The position numbers were made by a program, and so were the translations under genes. 64,000 nt of DNA from Gloeotrichia echinulata CP02 (GTDB lineage: Bacteria > Cyanobacteriota > Cyanobacteriia > Cyanobacteriales > Nostocaceae), in assembly GCA_038087035.1 (NCBI GenBank), contig CP051187.1, forward strand, positions 496,001-560,000, written 5' to 3'. The notes beneath the pieces were generated by a model. The model was given only the letters and a program-made list of their open reading frames with translations, was not told where the DNA came from and ran no database searches. This document shows positions 54,794-62,284 of this stretch, piece by piece (within the stretch, counting starts at the first letter, position 1; every line of letters starts with the position of its first letter).

Positions 54794-55552
54794 GGTAGTT
54801 CACCAGAAATTTTTCATTTGTCAGTAGGGGGATAGCAATGCTCATTGGTGTCAACTTAAGATAAACACTATAGCGGTTCTCAGTTGAGTGAGCTACAAGA
54901 ACCCCAACCCCGCGCCAGCCAGGATCTGGCTCTGATATAGCTCACTAGACCGAGAAACGCTATATGGTAAGCATTCTACACATTGTCTCATCCGTTACAT
55001 AAGACCTATTCATAACTACTCACAAATAGACAAATCTACTCATGTGTAGTTTGATGCTTACTTCCTGCTTCCCTCCGGGAACGCTAAGAGCGAACATTCT
55101 GGCAACGTCGGCGTTAACCAGTCCACAGGCTAACACGATCTAACTGATCGCTATATGTGTCGAAGTTACAGAATAACTTCTGTTTGAGGCGCTACTAACG
55201 ACCCTCTGTCTAGGTCGCCTGCACTTCGCCTATGGCACGTTTATCAAACGCCAGTCTATGCTGGAAGGTTTATCCTCTGACGGCACGGTTGTTAACCGTT
55301 AATTATTATTGATTATCCTACCATCTTTTCGTGATACCTACTCAAAATTGACGAGCTTTGATGAGGCTTGAATAGCTTTTAGGTTACAGTTCTTAGCCCC
55401 TAGCCACGAATCCCAAATTGGGATTCGTGGAAATTGAGATCATGCACCCTACATTTATGGAAAATGATGCCAGCTCTCTGGGTGTTGCACGTATATTTTT
55501 AGATATAATGGTACTGAACCCACGAGAGAGTTATTTATACCAGTAAATATAC
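54794..55552. other. Gene-free stretch with a MITE and a structured element
   Basis: 759 bp. 54869-54964 is a MITE-like element (TATAGCGGTTCTC...TGAGTGAGCTA and TAGCTCACTAGACCGAGAA...CGCTATA). From about 55000 to 55430 there is non-coding DNA rich in short stems, ending in the perfect hairpin CCACGAATCCC-AAATT-GGGATTCGTGG (about 55406-55432). It resembles the insides of the two insertions in the PBP2 gene, including the shared word CATGTGTAG (55039 and 48992). No potC is visible. Confidence 0.55.
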
Positions 55553-55939
55553 TTATTCAATCTTTTTACCCGGCTCGTTAATTTTCTCTGTTCCTAGTGT
55601 CTTGGGATGGTCGTAGCTTGTACTTTGATGGCTAAGAGCAACCATACCCAAGATAATTGCACCTCCCACAGCTAAAGCTACAACAGGACGCTTGAGAAAG
55701 ACAAAATCTCGTATAATTCTAGCTAGAGGTCGGCTTTGACGACGTAGCACCGAAGAGATCATCATCTGTTTGAGAGTAAACGGATCGCGAACGTAATGGC
55801 CGCTTTGACAAACTACTAATCGTTCCTGACAATACGGACAGGTAAACAAGCCAATGCACGTCTTAACTGGTTTTGGCGTGGCATTTCTTTGGCAAATTGG
55901 GCAAGTAACATAATGATTATCAAAGGTGTGTATATTCAT
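55553..55939 (-). CDS. Zinc-ribbon membrane protein, hypothetical
   Basis: 128 aa. N-terminal double CxxC: TCPICQRN (residues 12-19) and FTCPYCQERLVVCQSGHYV (about 32-50), a rubredoxin-like zinc ribbon. One transmembrane helix follows (about residues 86-105, PVVALAVGGAIILGMVALSH), with a short polar tail. Function unknown; likely a real gene because of the paired Cys motifs and the membrane segment. Confidence 0.6.
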   Translation of the reverse strand: MNIHTFDNHYVTCPICQRNATPKPVKTCIGLFTCPYCQERLVVCQSGHYVRDPFTLKQMMISSVLRRQSRPLARIIRDFVFLKRPVVALAVGGAIILGMVALSHQSTSYDHPKTLGTEKINEPGKKIE

Positions 55940-56420
55940 CTACCTCGTCCGCCTAGTCCATTTACTCGCTCTATAACATTAGCTATATTGAATTGCCGCG
56001 TCACACTTGGTAGACTCCCTGGTGTGGTCTGACATCAGTCATAAATCACACCAAAAATTTGATGACTACCAAGGTATGGCTCAATGGTCGCAACACGAGT
56101 ATAGCTAGATTTAACTGATGATGACTCGTCACCGCCGTTAGGTGAAAGCGCACCCACCAAATCTACATATACTGTACTTTTCCTTTGGAGATCGAGTCCG
56201 CACTTATTCGCACCCTAGCACCGCTCGTTGACCATTTACTATTAATTCTCTCCCATTTCACTATTCTCCCCATAAAAATTTTAAACAGTTGAAATTTTTT
56301 TCACTAAAACTTTGTCAAGGAGGGAAATCAAGGATACTTGTCTGGTTGCTAAATAATGACTCACAATGAGAAGTAACAAATAAAAACTTAAATTTCTTCT
56401 TACATTTACCCCTAAGCGCA
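55940..56420. other. Divergent intergenic region upstream of the ClC gene
   Basis: 481 bp between two divergent genes. No frame and no long repeat; one 11-bp imperfect inverted repeat (TGACATCAGTCA near 56030) and an AT-rich stretch near 56260-56400 that may hold promoters. Nothing further can be supported. Confidence 0.45.
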
Positions 56421-58325
56421 ATGACTCTCTTGCCTCCCAACGAATTGAGGAAGGTGACGGAACAACCTGCCTTTCCTTCACCTTTTGTCCATTTAACCCA
56501 CCTGATTAACCGTTTTCAACCATCCCTAGAAACAGTTGTGCTGTTTTTAGCCATACTCATTGGCGGTGGCACGGGTATGGGTATAGTTACTTTTCACTAT
56601 TTGATCGAGCTGATTCATAAGCTCATGCTGGAAAATTTGATGAGCGTGATAGGCGGTTGGGGTGCTTGGACTTTAGCCTGCGTTCCCACTCTTGGCGGCT
56701 TAATCGTCGGTTTGATGCGTTGGCGCACTCAAGATTTTGGGCCTGGACTTTCATCTATGATCGCCGCCTCCCAAGGAACCGAACTAGGACAGCAACTACG
56801 ACCAGTGACGAAAATGTTCGCGGCGGCTGTATCCTTGGGGAGCGGCGCTTCTTTGGGGCCAGAGGGTCCGTCTGTAGAAATCGGCGCCAATTTGGGGATG
56901 CTGTTTTCTCAAATATTACAAGTATCTCGCGAGCAGCAGCGGTTACTTTTGGGTGCAGGGGCTGCTGCTGGCTTGGCTGCGGGATTTAATGCCCCAATTG
57001 CTGGGGTGTTTTTTGCCCTAGAGGTGGTGATGGGTTCTGCATCTTTTGCTACCTCTACTGTGAGTGTGGTGTTACTAGCTGCAGTGGTGGCGGCGTTAAT
57101 TGCTCAAATTGGCTTGGGGGCACAACCGGCTTTTGCTTTACCTGTTTATCATGTCCGCAGTCCGCTGGAATTACCGCTGTATATGGGCTTGGGTTTGGGG
57201 GCAAGTCTAGTTTCTCTAACTTATACTGAATTAATTAGTTTAGCAAAAGCTGCCTTTGCTGGACAGGTTCCTGGTTTTGGTTTTTTAGGACAAATTCCTC
57301 GGCCGATTCACCCAGTTATTGGTGGCGTTATCGTCGGCGCAGCCGCTTTGTATTTTCCCCAAATTTTGGGTATCGGTTATGGAACTGTCCAAGCGATGCT
57401 TCAGGATGTGGAGTTTTCGCTCCCACTGTTGATTTGGCTGCTAGTTGTCAAACTGCTGGTGACGGCGATTAGTGCGGGTAGCGGTTTCGTCGGTGGTTTG
57501 TTTGCCCCTGCAATGTTTTTGGGTGCTTCTTTTGGTTCAGCTTATGCCAAAATTGTAGCAACCCTTCTGCCGGCAATTGGCGCCCAAATGGCGGCTCCCC
57601 CAGCTTACGCAATGGTAGGTATGGCTGCAGTTTTGGCCGCCAGTGTCAGAGCGCCGTTAACGGCAATTTTGATGCTGTTTGAATTAACCCGTGACTACCG
57701 CATTGTTTTACCTTTGATGGCAGCAGTGGGTTTGAGTGTGTGGCTAATAGATAGGATGAAGCCGACTGTCAACTCTAATTCCAATCTACAACAGATCGGT
57801 CTGTCGGAGTTGAAAGACGAAAAAGCAGAAATTATGCAGCAAATCTTGGTAGAAGAAGCCATGCTCTCTTCAGTGAAAAAGCTACCAGCAACCCTCGGTA
57901 TTTTAGAGGCGGCTGTGGAAATGACACACCATCAATGTCGTAGTGCTTTAGTAATTGATGAAGCAGAACAATTAGTTGGTATCCTTTCTTTGGAAGATAT
58001 CAACTACGCCCTTTCTGTTTGGCAAAATCACCAGAATTCCCCAGGCGTTATCCAGGGTAATTTATCTAGTCAAACTCTCATAGACATTTGTACTACGGAA
58101 ATTCTCTATGCTTGGGGTGATGAACCATTATCTGAGGCTTTAGATCGCATGGCTCTTCGAGGTTTGCATCAGTTACCAGTGGTAGCACGAGATAATCCTG
58201 ATCTCATTTTAGGTTTACTAGAACGCGAACAAATTGCCTTAACTTGCAATTTAGCAGTAACGCGCCAAGCACTTCGCCACTATTTACCAGTGCTACCCAC
58301 AACAGATATAGTTATTACTCATTAG
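56421..58325 (+). CDS. ClC-family chloride channel/antiporter with CBS pair
   Basis: 634 aa, inner membrane. About ten hydrophobic helices with the ClC signatures GSGASLGPEGPSVEIGANLG (about residues 141-160, with the gating Glu in PEGP), GFNAPIAGVFFALE and GSGFVGGLFAPAMFLG. Two cytosolic CBS domains follow (about 475-535 and 550-620; HHQCRSALVIDEAEQLVGIL and LRGLHQLPVVARD). The gating Glu suggests a Cl-/H+ exchanger rather than a channel, by family knowledge. Its end runs into a heptamer array. Confidence 0.9.
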   Translation: MTLLPPNELRKVTEQPAFPSPFVHLTHLINRFQPSLETVVLFLAILIGGGTGMGIVTFHYLIELIHKLMLENLMSVIGGWGAWTLACVPTLGGLIVGLMRWRTQDFGPGLSSMIAASQGTELGQQLRPVTKMFAAAVSLGSGASLGPEGPSVEIGANLGMLFSQILQVSREQQRLLLGAGAAAGLAAGFNAPIAGVFFALEVVMGSASFATSTVSVVLLAAVVAALIAQIGLGAQPAFALPVYHVRSPLELPLYMGLGLGASLVSLTYTELISLAKAAFAGQVPGFGFLGQIPRPIHPVIGGVIVGAAALYFPQILGIGYGTVQAMLQDVEFSLPLLIWLLVVKLLVTAISAGSGFVGGLFAPAMFLGASFGSAYAKIVATLLPAIGAQMAAPPAYAMVGMAAVLAASVRAPLTAILMLFELTRDYRIVLPLMAAVGLSVWLIDRMKPTVNSNSNLQQIGLSELKDEKAEIMQQILVEEAMLSSVKKLPATLGILEAAVEMTHHQCRSALVIDEAEQLVGILSLEDINYALSVWQNHQNSPGVIQGNLSSQTLIDICTTEILYAWGDEPLSEALDRMALRGLHQLPVVARDNPDLILGLLEREQIALTCNLAVTRQALRHYLPVLPTTDIVITH

Positions 58326-58390
58326 TCATTAGTCAGTGGTCAGTGGAAAATTTCAACAACTGACAACTGACAAGTGACAACTGACCAGTT
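58320..58390. repeat. Heptamer array after the ClC gene
   Basis: TTAGTCA and AGTGGTC units with a mirrored ACAACTGACAA segment, forming a potential stem between the convergent ClC and cyAbrB genes. Confidence 0.75.
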
Positions 58391-58391
58391 A

Positions 58392-58805
58392 TTAAGCTGT
58401 CAGTTCCAAGGCTTCAACATCTTCTCTGTCTTCTGGGTCTACCTGTCTCAGACGAATATGCTTTTTGCCTAAAGTGATGAGAAACTCATCTCCTGGCTTG
58501 AGATTCATCTGTTTAGTATAAGCTGAACCTATCAGTAAGTTACCATTCGATTGCACACTAATTCTATAACTAGCACTACGTCCCCCACGCCCATTCGCAC
58601 TGGGTGTGCTGTCCAACTGAATACCCTCGGCATCAATTAGGGCGTTTAAGAACTTCATCATATTGACACGCTCGATACCGTTTTTGGTAACGGTATAGTA
58701 GCCGCACTTCTTGGCTTTATCTTCTTTGCTCTCGCTCTCTAGCTCCTTGACTTTTCTGAGTAGCTCTTCACCGACTAGGGGTTCAATCTTTTTCTGTTTA
58801 GGCAT
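58392..58805 (-). CDS. cyAbrB-type transcriptional regulator
   Basis: 137 aa from the ATG at 58805 (MPKQKKIEPLVGEELLRKV). Cyanobacterial AbrB family: N-terminal helical segment, then KCGYYTVTKNGIERVNMMKF, and a C-terminal AbrB-like DNA-binding part (SYRISVQSNGNLLIGSAYT, KPGDEFLITLGKKHIRL). These regulators control carbon/nitrogen balance genes, hydrogenase and others in cyanobacteria. Whether it is the CalA (cyAbrB1) or cyAbrB2 type I cannot settle by eye. Confidence 0.88.
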   Translation of the reverse strand: MPKQKKIEPLVGEELLRKVKELESESKEDKAKKCGYYTVTKNGIERVNMMKFLNALIDAEGIQLDSTPSANGRGGRSASYRISVQSNGNLLIGSAYTKQMNLKPGDEFLITLGKKHIRLRQVDPEDREDVEALELTA

Positions 58806-59205
58806 CAACTTAGGTCGAAAACGAATGTTTGAAGTGGTTGAATCGATTTTATTTTAGCTGACGTTGAGCTAGCAGGAACATAATCCTTTAATTTTTATCT
58901 CAACCTAGCCAAGTATATTACATTCATAGGCAGAATTGTTACTCGATTACGAATATTTCTAAGACAATCTATTTTGTATAATTCTGCCAATGGTGATAAC
59001 TATATATATGTTGTAAATTGCTGCTAGACTATATTTGTTTAAGTTTTATAAAGTAGCGCTAAAAAAGGTGTCTGTTGGGAAGTTCGATGATTGGGGCTAC
59101 AGAATGATAAGCAAAACTGATCCTTAGTGATTAGTCATTAGTCATTGGTCAGTGGCAAAACAACCGACCAATGACTAATCACAACCCTAAACCCTAAACT
59201 GACAA
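58806..59205. other. Gap between cyAbrB and the Rrf2 gene
   Basis: 400 bp, divergent promoters expected. AT-rich; the last 90 bp carry heptamer-like units (TTAGTCA, ATGACTA) and an ACCCTAA doublet just before the Rrf2 start. No gene. Confidence 0.5.
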
Positions 59206-59649
59206 ATGAAACTAACTACCAGAGGACACTACAGTGTCAAAGCGTTGCTAGATTTGAGTTTACAGCCAGGTTACGGTCCTGTGTCTGTCAGAGCAATTGC
59301 CAAACGCCAAGATATCCCGGCTCCTTATCTAGAAAAATTGCTAATAGAAATGCGTCGCGCTGGGTTAGTCAAGTCAATTCGTGGTAGCGGTGGTGGCTAC
59401 CAATTGGCCACAGAGCCTGCAAAAATCTCTATAGGACAAATTTTAGAAGCAGTCGGTGAAGCCATTACCCATTTATCTCATCACACCCCAACGCCAACAC
59501 AAGCTGAAGATTGGGTAACATTTACCCTTTGGCAAAGACTCAACCAAAAGCTCAAAGAAGCTTTGTACAGTATTACTCTGGCTGACCTATATTACGACGC
59601 TCGTAGCTGGCAAGCAACTCTTGGAGAAGAAGCGAGTTTTGTGGTTTAG
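59206..59649 (+). CDS. Rrf2-family transcriptional regulator
   Basis: 147 aa. Winged helix pattern of Rrf2: MKLTTRGHYSVKALLDLS, VRAIAKRQDIPAPYLEKLL, GLVKSIRGSGGGYQLA. The [2Fe-2S] cysteines found in IscR, RsrR and NsrR are absent (no Cys in the protein), so it senses something else or works without a cluster. Followed 43 bp later by cobD on the same strand. Confidence 0.9.
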   Translation: MKLTTRGHYSVKALLDLSLQPGYGPVSVRAIAKRQDIPAPYLEKLLIEMRRAGLVKSIRGSGGGYQLATEPAKISIGQILEAVGEAITHLSHHTPTPTQAEDWVTFTLWQRLNQKLKEALYSITLADLYYDARSWQATLGEEASFVV

Positions 59650-59692
59650 TCCAAAGTCCAAATATTAATTCTTCACCCTTGACCCTTGACTA

Positions 59693-60658
59693 ATGACCAA
59701 TAATACTTATATCTTAATTATTGCTGCTAGTTTAGATTTTTTAATTGGTGATCCCTGGGGATGGCCTCATCCAGTACAAGTTATGGGGTGGGTGATTTCT
59801 CAGCTTACTAAGTTGTTTCGGAAATACTGTCACGATTCTCTAACACAAAGGATAGCGGGAATTTTTTTAGGGATAATCTTAATAATTGGTAGCGGCATTG
59901 TCGGCTGGTTGATCATTCAAACTGCTAGATGGCTGCATCCCCTGTTGGGAATTGCCACAGAAAGCATTCTCCTTGCTAGTTGTTTTGCTCAAAAAAGTTT
60001 GAGTGCAGCGGCGATCGCAGTATTAAAACCAATAACTGCAGGAAAATTGCCAGAGGCTCGTGATACTTTAAGTAATTATGTTGGTCGAGATACAGAAAAT
60101 CTAACACCCGCAGAAATTTTGCGAGCTGTTCTCGAAACGGTAACAGAAAATGCCACCGATGGTGTGATGGCTCCTCTGTTTTATGCCATTGTGGGAGCAT
60201 TTGTACCCTATATAGGGGCTGCACCCCTAGCACTAGCATACAAAGCAAGTAGTACCCTAGATTCAATGGTGGGCTATCGCGAACCACCCTATACTTATTT
60301 AGGGTGGTTCAGTGCGCGGTTAGAAGATGGCTTAACTTGGCTTCCTTGTCGGTTAACAGTGATCACCCTGGCGCTACTATCCGGTAAACCCCTGCATGTT
60401 TGGCGTCTTTGTCGCCGAGATGCAGTTAAAGATCCTAGTCCCAACTCTGGCTGGAGTGAATGCGCCTATGCAGCAATTTTGGATGTGCAAATGGGAGGTA
60501 CAAATTGGTATCGTGGAGTAGCTAAGGACAAACCACTGTTGGGAAATGCTATTAATCCCATCACTTCAACTAGTATCAAGACAGCTTTGCAACTGACTCA
60601 ATATTGCTTTTTGCTCTGGCTGGGGTTGGCGATCGCTATATTAGAAGTTAGAAGTTAG
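59693..60658 (+). CDS. cobD: Adenosylcobinamide-phosphate synthase
   Basis: 321 aa, integral membrane protein (CobD/CbiB). Attaches the aminopropanol-phosphate arm to cobyric acid in (pseudo)cobalamin synthesis. Signatures: LDFLIGDPWGWPHPVQVMGW at the front, AVLETVTENATDGVMAPLFY in the middle and YKASSTLDSMVGYREPPY (partly quoted). Starts ATGACCAAT within heptamer-like sequence; the last residues (LEVRS) and the stop codon lie in a GTTAGGA heptamer. Length is normal. Confidence 0.93.
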   Translation: MTNNTYILIIAASLDFLIGDPWGWPHPVQVMGWVISQLTKLFRKYCHDSLTQRIAGIFLGIILIIGSGIVGWLIIQTARWLHPLLGIATESILLASCFAQKSLSAAAIAVLKPITAGKLPEARDTLSNYVGRDTENLTPAEILRAVLETVTENATDGVMAPLFYAIVGAFVPYIGAAPLALAYKASSTLDSMVGYREPPYTYLGWFSARLEDGLTWLPCRLTVITLALLSGKPLHVWRLCRRDAVKDPSPNSGWSECAYAAILDVQMGGTNWYRGVAKDKPLLGNAINPITSTSIKTALQLTQYCFLLWLGLAIAILEVRS

Positions 60659-60700
60659 GAGTTAGCAGTTAGCAGTTACAGCATTTGAAGCACAGATACT

Positions 60701-60730
60701 GGTAGGGGCGCAAGGCCTTGCGCCCCTACC
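60701..60730. repeat. Perfect 30-bp palindrome upstream of pyrR
   Basis: GGTAGGGGCGCAAGG and its exact reverse complement. The same palindrome (28 bp) recurs at 61423-61450 downstream of pyrR. Confidence 0.9.
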
Positions 60731-60827
60731 ACTTACTTGAAAATCGCTATATGAATTGGGAATTAAAAGTTTTAACTTATAACTTATAACTTATAACTCA
60801 TAACTCATTATTCAGGGATATCAGTAT

Positions 60828-61370
60828 ATGGCTATGTCTGCTAAAGTAGTTGAAATTCTATCATCAGAAGAAATACGTCGCACTTTAACTCGCCTGGCCT
60901 CTCAGATTGTGGAAACGACACGTGATTTATCTCAACTAGCGCTACTCGGTATTTATACTAGGGGTGCGCTGTTAGCCCCTTTATTGGCGCGTCAAATTGA
61001 GATTCTGGAAGGCGTATCTGTAGCGGTGGGTGCATTAGATATTACATTTTATCGGGATGACCTCGACCAAATTGGGTTGCGGACTCCGGCGAAAACTGAT
61101 ATCCCTTTTGATCTGACAGGGAAAACGGTTATTCTTGTAGATGATGTGATTTTCAAAGGACGGACGATTCGCGCTGCTTTGAATGCGGTGAACGAGTACG
61201 GTAGACCTGAGGTGATTCGTTTAGCTGTGTTGGTAGATAGGGGACATCGTGAGTTACCAATTCATCCAGATTTTATTGGTAAGCAGTTACCCACTGCTAA
61301 AGAAGAGATTGTCAAAGTTTACTTACAAGATTGGGATGGTAGGGATGCGGTGGAATTAATTGGTAATTAA
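60828..61370 (+). CDS. pyrR: PyrR pyrimidine regulator / uracil phosphoribosyltransferase
   Basis: 180 aa. PRTase fold with the PRPP loop VILVDDVIFKGRTIRAALNA (about residues 101-120) and ALLGIYTRGALLAPLLARQI early on. In Firmicutes PyrR binds pyr mRNA to cause attenuation and has UPRT activity; in cyanobacteria the regulatory role is less clear. No pyr genes are adjacent. Bracketed by two copies of a GC-rich palindrome. Confidence 0.92.
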   Translation: MAMSAKVVEILSSEEIRRTLTRLASQIVETTRDLSQLALLGIYTRGALLAPLLARQIEILEGVSVAVGALDITFYRDDLDQIGLRTPAKTDIPFDLTGKTVILVDDVIFKGRTIRAALNAVNEYGRPEVIRLAVLVDRGHRELPIHPDFIGKQLPTAKEEIVKVYLQDWDGRDAVELIGN

Positions 61371-61405
61371 GGGACTGACAAACTGCTCTGCTATTCATCC
61401 CCGCC

Positions 61406-61768
61406 CTATAGAGATAGAATGGGTAGGGGCGCAAGGCCTTGCGCCCCTACATATTTTTGATGTGTGGCAAATATTTTTTGAACCTGTGTAAGTGGTGCGC
61501 CTCCATAAGGCAATGCGTCATAGACTTTGAGCAGATTTTTTAATCCGCCTTCAATCGATTGAAATACAATTATTCCTAATTTCAATGTGGCAGTAGTTCC
61601 TTGCAGTCCGAACAACCCGACAGAAAACGCAATTCGCCCCAATCCCCAAGCCAGAAAACGCCCTAATGTTTTAGCGTTCGGCAAGTGCAACTCAATCCAT
61701 GAGTTGGCGGTGGTGGTTTTTGGGGCGGCGTTGGGGATTTTTAGCTCTATCCATTCATTTACGCCCAT
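61406..61768 (-). CDS. Hypothetical protein with repeated front motif
   Basis: About 120 aa from the ATG at 61768. Two copies of a short motif, EWIELKIPNA and SWIELHLPNA, lie near the N-terminus, then a hydrophobic or amphipathic middle (AWGLGRIAFSVGLFGLQGTT). The last 18 residues (VGAQGLAPLPILSL end) are encoded by the palindrome at 61423-61450, so the C-terminus is set by a repeat. No family recognised. Confidence 0.55.
   Translation of the reverse strand: MGVNEWIELKIPNAAPKTTTANSWIELHLPNAKTLGRFLAWGLGRIAFSVGLFGLQGTTATLKLGIIVFQSIEGGLKNLLKVYDALPYGGAPLTQVQKIFATHQKYVGAQGLAPLPILSL
61423..61450. repeat. 28-bp palindrome downstream of pyrR
   Basis: GTAGGGGCGCAAGG and its exact reverse complement; second copy of the palindrome at 60701-60730. 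It lies inside the 3' end of the minus-strand hypothetical gene. Confidence 0.9.
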
Positions 61769-62284
61769 ATTGCACCTCAATTTTTAATTGGAAATATTGA
61801 GTCTGCTGTTGCCAGACAGCAATAATCAACGAAGAGGCAGGGGGCAGGGAGCGGGGAGAAATGACCCCTGACTCCTGCGGTTTGCGGAGCGGAACATGGG
61901 TCTGAGTCCCCCACTTCTGTTAAGTGGTTCTCGTAAATGTGGGGTCGAATCCCCGTTTCTGTTCCTTCTCCCCTGCTAAGAGATCCCTGCTCCCTTGCCT
62001 CTTGTTCAACAAGGCCACCAGAACAAACAGCAGACCAAACAGTTGATTGTTCATCATTCCCCCTTGGACAAGGCATTTAAAACAATTTGGCGCTGCTCTT
62101 CCGTGAGGTTGCTATTGCCATTGCATTGGGGCAAATTTATTTTACTGGGGATTCAATGTAGCGAAAATCGTCAGGCTGTCAAAAGGCAAAAGTCAAAAAG
62201 AACAATACAATCTCGCTGCTGCGTAATAGTATTGATGCAGCAGTACTTCTGCTGGAAATCCTGTAACTGTTGAAATTAGCTTTT
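61769..62284. other. Gap upstream of the CruP-like gene
   Basis: 516 bp. Holds GA/CT-rich low-complexity DNA (about 61830-61860 and 61966-62000) and a tRNA-like segment at 61891-61965 (separate entry). No frame I would call. The CruP start follows with only a weak ribosome binding site. Confidence 0.5.
61891..61965 (+). tRNA. Degenerate tRNA-like sequence (possible pseudo-tRNA)
   Basis: 75 bp. The ends GGAACA and TGTTCC pair as an acceptor stem; CCACT-TCTGTTA-AGTGG makes an anticodon-like arm with a 7-nt loop (TGT in the centre); GGGG-TCGAAT-CCCC resembles a T arm, but one T is missing from the usual TTCGA. The D arm is poor and U33 is C. I think this is a tRNA relic, not a working gene. Confidence 0.3.
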
